Shown: positions 30,971-38,689 of the stretch, piece by piece
How positions within the stretch are numbered: the first letter of the stretch is position 1
Layout of the letters: each line of letters begins with the position of its first letter
Source: Novosphingobium guangzhouense
Lineage (GTDB): Bacteria; Pseudomonadota; Alphaproteobacteria; Sphingomonadales; Sphingomonadaceae
Length of the DNA: 64,000 bases
Direction: 5' to 3'
Assembly: GCF_002896965.1 (NCBI RefSeq)
Contig: NZ_LYMM01000014.1
Span: forward strand, 85,068-149,067
Position numbers and translations under genes: made by a program
Notes under the pieces: generated by a model
What the model saw: only the letters and a program-made list of their open reading frames with translations
Told to the model about the DNA's origin: nothing
The model's database searches: none

Positions 30971-31996
30971 ATGGACATATCGGTTCTCGGGATTGATCTG
31001 GGCAAGAACAGCTGCAGCGTGGTCGGGCTGGATGCGACGGGCAAGGTCGTTGTGCGACGGCGGATGCGACGCGAGACGGTTATCACCTATGCTGCGAGCC
31101 TGCCGGCCTGCGCCGTGGCAATGGAGGCTTGCTGCGGCGCTCATCACATCGGCCGGGCGCTGGCACGACAAGGCCATGCCGTGCGGTTGATGTCGCCGGA
31201 ATATGTCCGCCCTTACGTCAAGGCGCAGAAGAACGATGATCGCGATGCCGAGGGGATTGCGGAAGCGGCGACACGCCCGACGATGCGGTTTGTGGAGCTG
31301 AAGACCGAGGAGCAACTCGACATGCAGACGTTGCACCGCATTCGCGATCAGCTCGTCGGTGACCGTACCTCGCTGATGAACCAGATAAGAAGCATTCTCT
31401 TCGAACGTGGCTATATCGTTCCGCAAGGGCGTGCAAAGCTTGCCGCTCGCCTCGGTGAGATGCTGGATGGCGACGAGCCAGTGCTTAGTCCTCGCATCCA
31501 CCGGCTCGTCTGCGACATGCGTCTGCGCTGGATTGCCCTTGATGAGCGGATTGCAGATCTCGATGCCGAGTTCACCGAGGCTGCTCACTCAGATGAGCGG
31601 ATGCGGCGGCTGCTGACCATCCCCGGTATCGGTGCACTCAACGCGACCGCGCTGGTGGCAGCGGTCGGAGATGCCCGATCATTCGGCCGTGGTCGGGATC
31701 TTGCTGCCTGGCTGGGGTTGGTACCGCGCCAGGCGACTACCGGGGGCAAGCCGCGACTGCTCGGCATCACTAAACGCGGGAGCCGCTATCTGCGCAAGAA
31801 CCTGATCCAGGGCGCCCGTTCGTCGCTGCCAACGATGAGCAAGAGTGATACGCGACTGGGCGCCTGGCTGCGGGGATTGCTGGCGCGCTCCCACCCCAAT
31901 ACCGTCGTGGTGGCGCTGGCAGCCAAGATGGCGCGCATCGTTTGGGCGCTGCTGCGTCACGAACGCACCTACGAACCAGTCGCACTAGCGGCGTGA
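30971..31996 (+). CDS. IS110-family DEDD transposase
   Basis: The start at 30971 follows AAGGAG; a longer frame from 30926 is unlikely. The 341-aa protein has the RuvC-like DEDD residues (GIDLGKN, AMEACCG, NDDRDAEGI) in the N-terminal half and the Tnp_20 half with IPGIGALNATALVA, containing the family's conserved Ser-bearing region further on (KRGSRYLRK). No truncation is visible, so it may be active. It recombines using a guide RNA from the element. Confidence 0.9.
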   Translation: MDISVLGIDLGKNSCSVVGLDATGKVVVRRRMRRETVITYAASLPACAVAMEACCGAHHIGRALARQGHAVRLMSPEYVRPYVKAQKNDDRDAEGIAEAATRPTMRFVELKTEEQLDMQTLHRIRDQLVGDRTSLMNQIRSILFERGYIVPQGRAKLAARLGEMLDGDEPVLSPRIHRLVCDMRLRWIALDERIADLDAEFTEAAHSDERMRRLLTIPGIGALNATALVAAVGDARSFGRGRDLAAWLGLVPRQATTGGKPRLLGITKRGSRYLRKNLIQGARSSLPTMSKSDTRLGAWLRGLLARSHPNTVVVALAAKMARIVWALLRHERTYEPVALAA

Positions 31997-32117
31997 ACGA
32001 GATCGGCCGATGCGGCGTGCACCGGCCAGATGATGTCTGCGGGAGGTGAGTGACAGATGGCCTGACAGTCGACCGGTGTCCTGGAACCCTACGGCGTAAA
32101 ATGGCACCCGATGCCGG

Positions 32118-32127
32118 CCCCTTTATG
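32118..32127. repeat. Right 10-bp direct repeat of the IS110 element
   Basis: CCCCTTTATG, identical to 30892-30901; it marks the right junction. Confidence 0.6.
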
Positions 32128-32597
32128 AGGACCAGGACGCGCGGATCTCCATCTTGGCCAACAGCAGCATGCTGAAAGGCCGGATACGTTTTCGCAGACT
32201 GATCAGATCGTCAGACACAAACCGCTTGCCGACGGGGCGAGCCATACGTTTTTGCGCAAGGGGCGTGCCGGGCCGCGAGGTCGCGGGCGCTCCACTGAGA
32301 GGCAGGCGCCTGGAGGCACCCGTTGCGAATCAGGGGCATCGAGCCCCAGATTCGCAAAGCCTCTTCTCTCTCTCAAGAATTCCAATCGTGGCACGGGACC
32401 GCGCCGGCCTCAAGGACGACGGGGCCCCACCATTTTTCCGGGCGGGTCGGGCGTCATGCTTCCATTCGGGCAATGTGGCCGCCCGGAAAAATCGTGACCC
32501 CCATCGCCGGCTGCGCCGGTCGCTCCGCGATCCTTGACCCCGCCGCTCGAAGCCCGTGCCCAGGGGGGAACCTCTTTCGTTTCTACAGGAGGTTCCC
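32128..32597. other. 470-bp stretch without a gene, between IS110 and DUF2493 copy 2
   Basis: Frames here are short and Arg/Ser/Pro-rich in all readings, with no ribosome-site-linked start until AGGAGG at 32587. The notable item is the long hairpin at 32323-32357. The stretch was contiguous with the terminator of DUF2493 copy 1 before the insertion. Confidence 0.5.
32323..32357. repeat. 15-bp inverted repeat (strong hairpin)
   Basis: TTGCGAATCAGGGGC (32323-32337) and GCCCCAGATTCGCAA (32343-32357) pair except for one central A.A mismatch, around the loop ATCGA. A pyrimidine tract (CTCTTCTCTCTCTC) follows. It could be a terminator, a protein-binding palindrome or the core of a small RNA. Confidence 0.6.
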
Positions 32598-33581
32598 ATG
32601 ACGAAGATCCACCGCAGCGTCCGCCCGTTCTCCGACATCGCCGAATTCATCGCGCACGAGACGATGGCGGGCGCCACCGACGACTTCCACGCTGCCTTCT
32701 CCTCCGATCTCGACGGGGTCCGCATCGGGCGCGGCGAGGAGGAGATGGCGACCGACATGCCCGATCCGCGCGAAGCCCAGCTTGCCGTCGAGCTGATCGT
32801 CACGACCCTCTTCGACCTGCTGCGCGACACGCGGCTGCAGCCTGCCGCCGAGCGCCTCGCATGGGGCATCGTGAACAGTTTCCATCACGTCGCCGACCAG
32901 TGGCAGGGGCAGGCCGATAAGGCGACGCGCGAGGTTCAGGACCTGCTGCGGCGCGCCGACGGCAGCGAAATCCACGGCGTCGAACTCGAGCAGGCACAGG
33001 GCGAACTCGAATTCCTCGACGAAGCCACCGACGCGCTGCGGTGCATGCGCGACCATGCCGCCGACGTCTTCCACACCGAAACCGGACGGCCGTGGTCGGC
33101 ACCGAAGGGGTCGCTGGTCTCGAGTAAGCGCACCGCCTCGGTCATCGCCGCCACCGATTTCCTGGCCGCCCGCCGCCAGCGCCGCACTGACGCGCATAAC
33201 CCGCAGGGACCCATCGTGATCTTCTCCGGCGGCGCGGACTGCTGGTTTGACGACCGCCTGATCTGGGCGAAACTCGACGACGCGAAATCCCGGAACCCGG
33301 CGATGGTGCTGGCGACGACCGCACAGGATAAGGGATGCGACGCGATGGCCGCAGCGTGGGCCGCCTCGCGTAAGGTGAAGCTCATCACGTTCCGCCTCAG
33401 CGCCAAGCTGGGGAAGAGGGCGGGGTTCGTCCGGAACGAGCAGATGGTCGGACTGCGACCCGTCGAGGCGCTGGTCTGCGAAGGGTCGGGCCTGCAGTCC
33501 CACCTCGCGCGCCTCGTGAAGGAGAAGCGTATCCCGGCGCGGTTCGTGAGGCTCAGCGATCAGGGGTGGGAGGCACAGTGA
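32598..33581 (+). CDS. DUF2493 (SLOG-related) protein, copy 2
   Basis: AGGAGG precedes ATG 32598. The 327-aa protein follows copy 1 block by block: TTLFDLLRDTRLQPAAERLA, WGIVNSFHHVADQWQGQADK, CMRDHAADVFHTETGRPWS, GPIVIFSGGADCWFDDRLIW and TTAQDKGCDAMAAAWAASRK. The two genes are an old duplication or co-inherited paralogues. A strong terminator follows. The role is probably sensing or binding a nucleotide; nothing shows an effector. Confidence 0.78.
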   Translation: MTKIHRSVRPFSDIAEFIAHETMAGATDDFHAAFSSDLDGVRIGRGEEEMATDMPDPREAQLAVELIVTTLFDLLRDTRLQPAAERLAWGIVNSFHHVADQWQGQADKATREVQDLLRRADGSEIHGVELEQAQGELEFLDEATDALRCMRDHAADVFHTETGRPWSAPKGSLVSSKRTASVIAATDFLAARRQRRTDAHNPQGPIVIFSGGADCWFDDRLIWAKLDDAKSRNPAMVLATTAQDKGCDAMAAAWAASRKVKLITFRLSAKLGKRAGFVRNEQMVGLRPVEALVCEGSGLQSHLARLVKEKRIPARFVRLSDQGWEAQ

Positions 33582-33592
33582 GGTTCCGCCAG

Positions 33593-33636
33593 AGGATCGG
33601 TCCGGTTCGCCGGGCCGGTCCTCATTTCCTTTTATC
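33593..33636 (+). terminator. Terminator after DUF2493 copy 2
   Basis: AGGATCGGTCCGG pairs with CCGGGCCGGTCCT (two G.U pairs) around a UUCG tetraloop and is followed by CATTTCCTTTTATC. Confidence 0.8.
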
Positions 33637-33862
33637 AAGCGTAGCTCTCGCCCCCGCTCAGGGACCCGCAGGCGGGTCCGTCGCGGGCGCGATGCGGGAC
33701 CGCGAGGCGGTCCCGGCCTCCTGCGCGCGGCTTCGCCGTGCTCGTCGCAGGGACACCCTCCGGGTGCGGTCTGGGCGGGGTTGGCTGAGGGGGCTTGGCC
33801 CGCGTCCGCCACCAGAGGAGAGGAGGGCAGAGAGGGGTGGCTCATTCGAGGAGATTAAAGCC

Positions 33863-34384
33863 ATGTCCGAGCATCTGCACCTCTCTAATTCGGCCGTCTT
33901 CATTTCCGGATCGCGCGCCATTACCGCACTGCCCGAACCTGTTATCGAACGCATCGACGGTTTCCTGTACCGCGCGCTTCCCATCTGGATCGGGGATGCG
34001 CACGGCGTCGATCGCTTGGTCCAGCGCCTTCTTTCCGATCGCGATATCGCTGCTGTCAGGGTCTACTGTTCCGGCGAGGGACCCCGCCATAATCTGGGCG
34101 ACTGGCCTGTCCGGAACATTCCGACTTCCGGCAGAAAGGGCACCGCCGCCTTCCATGCCGCGAAGGATATGGCAATGGCGCGCGATGCCGCCCTCGGTCT
34201 CGTGATCTGGGATGGTCGCAGCCGAGGCAGCCTTGCGAATATCCACCGGTTGGCGGCGCAGCGGCGCTTCATCATGATCTGGTTCGGGCCCGAAGCGCGG
34301 TTCATCACCCTGAGATCGGATTCCGACAGGGACAGCTTTCTCGAGGCGCATCCCTGCCGGAACCTGGTGATGACCAGCGCGTGA
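33863..34384 (+). CDS. SLOG-fold (DprA/DUF2493-like) protein (173 aa)
   Basis: GAGGAG precedes the ATG. The product begins MSEHLHLSNSAVFISGSRAI, a strand followed by a Gly-Ser turn as in SLOG/DprA nucleotide-binding domains, then IWIGDAHGVDRLVQRLLSD, YCSGEGPRHN and GLVIWDGRSRGSLANI. The GDA.GVD and DG.S.G elements are typical. No second domain is fused. It is the third SLOG-like gene within 5 kb and abuts, stop to stop, the small gene on the other strand. Confidence 0.7.
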   Translation: MSEHLHLSNSAVFISGSRAITALPEPVIERIDGFLYRALPIWIGDAHGVDRLVQRLLSDRDIAAVRVYCSGEGPRHNLGDWPVRNIPTSGRKGTAAFHAAKDMAMARDAALGLVIWDGRSRGSLANIHRLAAQRRFIMIWFGPEARFITLRSDSDRDSFLEAHPCRNLVMTSA

Positions 34385-34627
34385 TCAGATCGCTGCCGGC
34401 AGTCCCTTAATCGCCGTCAGCGCCGCGCCGCCGCCTACCCGGACCGCCTGTGTGAGAAGCTCGCGGAATTCCCTTTCCGTGAGCTTCTCGACCGGCATCT
34501 CCGCGATCATAGCGGCATATTTGCCGCGCAGGGCACGGCGCGCGCTTTCCAGTTCATCGTTCATCTTGCGCTGGCGCGCTTCGAGATCGGCGAGCCGATC
34601 CCTTTCCGTTATCTTTGGCATGTCCAT
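34385..34627 (-). CDS. Small helical protein (80 aa), possibly TraC-like
   Basis: On the minus strand GGAAGG precedes ATG 34627. The product (MDMPKITERDRLADLEARQR at its start) is a charged coiled coil, then TEREFRELLTQAVRVGGGAA and a hydrophobic end. Its size and layout recall small TraC/KfrB-like conjugation accessory proteins, but I cannot confirm this and no other tra gene is near. It converges with the SLOG gene with no spacer. Confidence 0.5.
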   Translation of the reverse strand: MDMPKITERDRLADLEARQRKMNDELESARRALRGKYAAMIAEMPVEKLTEREFRELLTQAVRVGGGAALTAIKGLPAAI

Positions 34628-34811
34628 CGTCCTTCCCCGATGGCCTGCCCGTCGCTCGCGACTGTGCCACATCGACGGACCGGCGCAAGCGGGGATTGCC
34701 GCTTCCTGCGGAACCGGCGGGGCGTCGCGCCTGGCCACTTCTCCACCGACCCATCCCATCCATCGGCCCGCGGTGCCTGTCGTCCGCGGACACCCCCATG
34801 AGGAGGCTTCC

Positions 34812-35159
34812 ATGCTCACCATCGAACCCGATTACGACCGTTTCGTCGAAACCTATGAACCGCATTACTTCCAGGCGCAGGCGAGGGGGTTCGCTCTCAT
34901 CCGCCGGATCGAGCGCCACCTCAAACGGGCTAATTCCTACGCGGGCCAGTACTATGGTTACACCGATCACGAGACCGGCGACTTCGTGATCACCGGCGAG
35001 TGCGACGAGGAATACGAGGCGGAATGGAACCGGGCTTCGGAGCTCGCCCGGATAGCTGCCCGCTCCAATGCGTATCGGATCATCCGGGCACAGGGCCGTG
35101 ACGACGAGGCGGCCATGCTCATCCTGGAAGCGCACGCGTTGGTCGCCCAGCAGGGCTGA
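34812..35159 (+). CDS. Hypothetical protein (115 aa)
   Basis: AGGAGG sits five bases before ATG 34812, which rules out the longer frame from 34452. The acidic, Tyr-rich product contains YAGQYYGYTDHETGDFVITG and a helical C-terminus (DDEAAMLILEAHALV). The family is not recognised. It is followed by a textbook terminator, so it ends a transcription unit. Confidence 0.6.
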   Translation: MLTIEPDYDRFVETYEPHYFQAQARGFALIRRIERHLKRANSYAGQYYGYTDHETGDFVITGECDEEYEAEWNRASELARIAARSNAYRIIRAQGRDDEAAMLILEAHALVAQQG

Positions 35160-35170
35160 TCACATACCCC

Positions 35171-35202
35171 GGGACCGGGCCTGATGCCCGGTCCCTTTTT
35201 TT
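35171..35202 (+). terminator. Rho-independent terminator
   Basis: GGGACCGGGC and GCCCGGTCCC form a perfect 10-bp stem with a CTGAT loop and seven Ts: the clearest terminator in the window. Confidence 0.92.
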
Positions 35203-35223
35203 GCTTTCGGGGAGATCCCACCC

Positions 35224-35403
35224 ATGAACGCCATCCCTCAAACCTCCTCGCCACGCACCACCGCGAAACTGCAGCAAGGGTGCCCCGCCCCTGCCGGTGC
35301 GAGGCTGCGCAGCGCGAGCGCGCTGCGTAAGGCGGGACGCACGGCGCGAGGCCGTTTTGTAATGGACCCTACGCACGGGTGCTGCGGGCCCATTAGGCTG
35401 TAA
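35224..35403 (+). CDS. Short ORF (59 aa), probably a truncated gene start
   Basis: GGGAGA and a normal ATG introduce MNAIPQTSSPRTTAKLQQG, but the frame then becomes Arg/Ala-rich and ends at 35403. It looks like the true 5' end of a backbone gene whose remainder was replaced by foreign sequence. From here to 35590 no coding signal is visible on either strand. Confidence 0.3.
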   Translation: MNAIPQTSSPRTTAKLQQGCPAPAGARLRSASALRKAGRTARGRFVMDPTHGCCGPIRL

Positions 35404-35626
35404 AAACAAGGGTATATGGCCGTAATACGCGTATGCCTCAGTTCCAGCGGAGCGTCGTACGCCGACCACGGCACCGACGAGGGCGGTGCTATCCCATTGA
35501 GTTAACGTGAGATATCTTGTGGTACGCGTCCTGCGCGGATTCAGGATCTGTTCGACCGATACCTTCATCAAAAGGCCTGGACTCGCTGCTGCATGACCGA
35601 GATCATGGTGTCCTCGCTCCAGCAGG

Positions 35627-35734
35627 AATACCTCTCCGCCAGCATCGGAGCGCGAGGCACTTGAGCGCCAACTCGAAGCCTTGCAACGCGATATCCATCG
35701 ATTGCAACTCGAGCATGAGTTCCTCATGCGTTGA
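35627..35734 (+). pseudogene. Remnant of an IS3-type transposase OrfA
   Basis: The frame NTSPPASEREALERQLEALQ followed by RDIHRLQLEHEFLMR has the leucine-zipper heptads and the Q/H-R-L-Q-L-E-H pattern found near the end of IS3-family OrfA proteins. It stops at a TGA and has neither a helix-turn-helix start nor an OrfB. It marks an older, eroded insertion. Confidence 0.4.
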
Positions 35735-35873
35735 GCCTCAACGGGTGAGCAGCGCCTTACCGAAACGCCATGCGAGAAGAATTTTTGGAACGCTAAGCCA
35801 TTCCCATTTCTCGATCCCAAACGGGATAGCTGCGGCCGTCCCTTTGAGTGTTCCTAGGGTCAGGACTCGTTGA

Positions 35874-36263
35874 TCACAGCCAGAAGATGACGGTGGCAGC
35901 GAGGGTAACGGCGGAGAAGAAGGCGGTCGGGCAGCGATCGTAGCGGGTGGCGACGCGGCGCCAGTCTTTGAGGCGGCCGAACATGATCTCGATGCGGCTG
36001 CGGCGCCGATAGCGGCGCTTGTCATACCTGACGGGCTCGTTGCGTGATCGCCGACCCGGGATGCATGGCTGAATGCCCTTTGCTTGGAGAGCGTCCCTGA
36101 ACCAGTCGGCGTCATAGCCGCGATCGCCAAGTAGCCACTGCGCCTTGGGCATGTCGTCGAGCAGCGCTGCCGCTCCGGTGTAGTCGCTGACTTGGCCAGC
36201 GGTCATGAAGAAGCTCAAAGGCCGGCCGTTCGCGTCGGCGACGGCGTGGAGCTTGGTGTTCAT
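35874..36263 (-). CDS. IS5/IS427-type transposase, C-terminal part (OrfB)
   Basis: The 129-aa frame (MNTKLHAVADANGRPLSFFM at its start) carries the second catalytic Asp region (WLLGDRGYDADWFRD) and the DDE Glu region (RYRRRSRIEIMFGRLKDWRR) of the IS4/IS5 DDE transposases. The first part is encoded upstream in another frame. Translation is probably by programmed frameshifting rather than from this internal ATG. Confidence 0.85.
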   Translation of the reverse strand: MNTKLHAVADANGRPLSFFMTAGQVSDYTGAAALLDDMPKAQWLLGDRGYDADWFRDALQAKGIQPCIPGRRSRNEPVRYDKRRYRRRSRIEIMFGRLKDWRRVATRYDRCPTAFFSAVTLAATVIFWL

Positions 36264-36283
36264 GCCGCCTTTGGTGCGCCCGA

Positions 36284-36631
36284 TCAGGCGACCAAGATCC
36301 CCTTTTTAACCCGCAGACTCAAGGCCGTGCGGTGCGCCTTCAGGTAAGTCGCGTCGATCATGACCGTCTTCGGCTCGGCACCTTTCGCCGCCAGCCCCTC
36401 CATCATGCGCGTGAACACGCCTGCCTCACCCCAGCGCTTCCACCGATTGTAGAGCGTCTTGTGCGAACCGTAGGCGGCGGGTGCATCTCGCCAGCGCAGC
36501 CCGTTCTTGTTGACGAACACGATGCCACTCAGCACCCGCCGATCATCCACGCGCGGCTTGCCGTGGCTCCTGGGGAAGAACGGCCGCAGCCGCTCCATCT
36601 GCTCATCAGTCAGCCAAAACAGATCGCTCAT
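36284..36631 (-). CDS. IS5/IS427-type transposase, N-terminal part (OrfA)
   Basis: The 115-aa frame has the DUF4096-type start (LTDEQMERLRPFFPRSHGKP), GLRWRDAPAAYGSHKTLYNR and the first catalytic Asp (VMIDATYLKAHR). It ends RVKKG where the minus strand reads TTAAAAAGGGG, a slippery run; slipping there would continue into the frame of the C-terminal part. GGAGACCGGA precedes the ATG. Confidence 0.85.
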   Translation of the reverse strand: MSDLFWLTDEQMERLRPFFPRSHGKPRVDDRRVLSGIVFVNKNGLRWRDAPAAYGSHKTLYNRWKRWGEAGVFTRMMEGLAAKGAEPKTVMIDATYLKAHRTALSLRVKKGILVA

Positions 36632-36693
36632 TCCGGTCTCCTTGCGGAGCCTGAATCAGATCGTGACGCTCACATCAATGGGTCCTGACCCTA

Positions 36694-36841
36694 GCGGATG
36701 TATCCGCCGCAATTCGGGCGGAGCAAGCAAGGTCTTTGGATTACGTTCGTAACGTACGATTTCGTATGGTATCTCAAGTTCTTCAAGAGCCCAAAGAATG
36801 CGCTGCGATCGGCTGTTTTCGAGATGATGAACTATAATCAT
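36694..36841 (-). pseudogene. Glutathione S-transferase, 5' fragment cut by the IS
   Basis: On the minus strand the frame from ATG 36841 reads MIIVHHLENSRSQRILWALE and then IPYEIVRYERNPKTLLAPPE, a clear thioredoxin-fold GST N-terminus with the catalytic-Ser type motif (ENSRSQR). It breaks off at the IS5-family end after about 50 of the usual 200 or more residues. No remaining part is found beyond the element, so the insertion was accompanied by a deletion or rearrangement. Confidence 0.75.
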
Positions 36842-36946
36842 TTCCGACACTCTTGATGAGCGGCTGACTTTCAAGGCAGTCGACGTACTTTGAAATTGCT
36901 GCACGTGCTGATTTAACCAGAATCAAGCGTTGTGTGCAGGGTGGGA

Positions 36947-38659
36947 TCACGCCAGCAACAAGGCGGGATCAATCGCATAGAGCTGATCGGCTGGTGCACT
37001 GGCTGCGGCAGCAAGCCCGATAGCTTCAGGAACTATCTGGTCGAGATAGAATGCCGCGGTCGCTTTTTTGACCTGGCCAAAATCATCATCGGTCGCTGCG
37101 CTGTGCTGCTGTTCCATCAACCAGCCGCAGACCGCGACCGATAACATCGTCAGGAACGGATAGCTTGCAGCGAGCCGGTCGTCAGCATTCGCTCCGGTGA
37201 GACGGCGTCCGATATCTTCACAGTGATAGATGAGTTCCGTTAGCGGCGCCGCCTTTGCTGTTGTCCGTAAGTCCGTCAATAAGGCTTCGAAGGCCTTGCC
37301 ATTGGACAGACCGAGCTTCCGTCCGACCAAGTCAGCTGCCTGTATGCCATTCGTACCCTCGTAGATGGGCGTGATTCGAGCATCACGGAACAATTGCGCA
37401 GCCCCTGTCTCCTCGACGTAGCCCATGCCTCCATGCACCTGGACCCCAATCGACGCGATTTCATTCCCGAGATCGGTGGCATGCGCCTTGGCGAGCGGCG
37501 TGAGGATCTCGAGCCGATCTTGCGCCTCCTCGTCGCCGAGCGCCGCAAGATCGACCTGCACAGCGGCATAGTAGACCAGGGCGCGTGCCGCTTGCGTCTG
37601 TGCAGACATCCGCATCAGCATGCGCCGAACGTCAGGATGATCCGCGATGCGCGCCGGCGTGCGATCAGCCGCCCCCGCGCGGGCAGACTGGACCCGTTCC
37701 AGCGCGTACGACACAGCCTTGCGCGTTGCCGCCTCACCGATTTGGACGCCTTGCAGACCGACGTTCAGGCGCGCGTTGTTCATCATCGTAAACATGGCGC
37801 GCATACCCCCATGTTCCGGGCCGATGAGTTCGCCGATGCAGTCGTCGTGATCGCCGAAGCTCAGGACACAGGTCGGTGATGCGTGCAGCCCGAGCTTATG
37901 CTCGATCGAGACAACCTTCACGTCGTTGGGCTCGGCTGGTTTCCCGGCGGCGTCGAGGCGGAATTTGGGCACGAGAAATAGGGAGATGCCACGCGTTCCG
38001 GGCGGTGCGTTCGGCGTTCGCGCAAGGACGAGATGGACGATGTTTTCGGCCATGTCATGGTCACCGAACGAGATGTAGATTTTGGTGCCCTTGATCGACC
38101 ACGTCCCGTCGCCGCGAGGAAACGCCTGCGCGCGAAGCGCGCCGACATCAGATCCTGGCTGGGGCTCAGTGAGGTTCATCGTGCCCGTCCAGGCCCCGGT
38201 TGCGAGCTGCGGCAGGTATAGTGCCTGTTGATCGGCCGAACCGTGATGGACCAAGGCTTCGATTGCACCGACCGTCAGCGTCGGACAGAGCGCAAAGCCG
38301 GTATTCGCGGTTCCGAGCAGTTCGAGCACGGCGGTCTGCAGCACGAAGGGTAGTCCCTGACCGCCATGTTCGACGGGAACGCCGATGGTACCCCATCCGC
38401 CCTCCACATAGGCCTGATATGCAGAAGCATAGCCATCGGGCATCACGACGCCATCGTCAGTCCACTGCGCGCCGACCGTGTCGCCGATCCCGTTGATCGG
38501 TCCCCATACGCCGCTGGCGAATTCGCCGGCCCCTTCGAGGACGGCATCGACGACGTCATCGCTGGCATCGGCAAACCGATCGTGTTGAGCAAGGTCGCGG
38601 ATGTGGGCGATCGTAACAAGGACGAACCGGATCTCAGCGGTCGCAGGTGAAGAAGTCAT
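36947..38659 (-). CDS. Acyl-CoA dehydrogenase, DmdC-like (copy 1)
   Basis: The 570-aa protein is longer than classic acyl-CoA dehydrogenases and has the C-terminal extension of the DmdC/AcdC group. Signature stretches are GTMNLTEPQPGSDVGALRAQ (flavin region), HASPTCVLSFG and the C-terminal QVHGGMGYVEETGAAQLFRD with PIYEGTNGIQA, which carries the catalytic Glu. It oxidises an acyl-CoA to the 2-enoyl-CoA and passes electrons to ETF. It is clearly paralogous to the gene at 59993. It lies 30 bp downstream of the acyl-CoA ligase on the same strand. Confidence 0.9.
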   Translation of the reverse strand: MTSSPATAEIRFVLVTIAHIRDLAQHDRFADASDDVVDAVLEGAGEFASGVWGPINGIGDTVGAQWTDDGVVMPDGYASAYQAYVEGGWGTIGVPVEHGGQGLPFVLQTAVLELLGTANTGFALCPTLTVGAIEALVHHGSADQQALYLPQLATGAWTGTMNLTEPQPGSDVGALRAQAFPRGDGTWSIKGTKIYISFGDHDMAENIVHLVLARTPNAPPGTRGISLFLVPKFRLDAAGKPAEPNDVKVVSIEHKLGLHASPTCVLSFGDHDDCIGELIGPEHGGMRAMFTMMNNARLNVGLQGVQIGEAATRKAVSYALERVQSARAGAADRTPARIADHPDVRRMLMRMSAQTQAARALVYYAAVQVDLAALGDEEAQDRLEILTPLAKAHATDLGNEIASIGVQVHGGMGYVEETGAAQLFRDARITPIYEGTNGIQAADLVGRKLGLSNGKAFEALLTDLRTTAKAAPLTELIYHCEDIGRRLTGANADDRLAASYPFLTMLSVAVCGWLMEQQHSAATDDDFGQVKKATAAFYLDQIVPEAIGLAAAASAPADQLYAIDPALLLA

Positions 38660-38689
38660 ACTTCGGTGCTTTCTGAAACGATCGTGTGA

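Larger units (their letters stand above)
30892..32127 (+). mobile_element. IS110-family insertion sequence
   Basis: A single IS110 transposase gene is flanked by an identical 10-bp repeat, CCCCTTTATG, at 30892-30901 and 32118-32127. Removing the element and one repeat restores a continuous sequence from the terminator of DUF2493 copy 1 to the following spacer. Non-coding ends are about 69 bp on the left and 120 bp on the right. IS110-family elements encode a guide (bridge/seek) RNA in a non-coding end, and the longer right end is the likelier place here. No long terminal inverted repeats are seen, as expected for the family. Confidence 0.75.
35857..36691 (-). mobile_element. IS5-family (IS427-type) insertion sequence, 835 bp
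   Basis: The ends are matching inverted repeats, GGGTCAGGACTCGTTGATCA on the left and, read inward, GGGTCAGGACCCATTGATGT on the right, each bordered by TA as a 2-bp target duplication. Inside are two overlapping-frame transposase parts on the minus strand that can be joined by a frameshift. It looks complete. It cut, or was followed by deletion of, a GST gene whose start remains on the right side. Confidence 0.85.

Noticed and set aside
30845..32597. CRISPR-like or other repeat array near the IS110 element
   Set aside because: Only two short junction repeats and one inverted repeat are present; there are no regularly spaced direct repeats. No CRISPR array was seen anywhere in the window.
35404..35592. 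Possible tRNA or attachment site in the gene-free stretch
   Set aside because: No cloverleaf or tRNA 3' end could be assembled by eye, and no matching direct repeat was found on the other side of the cargo.
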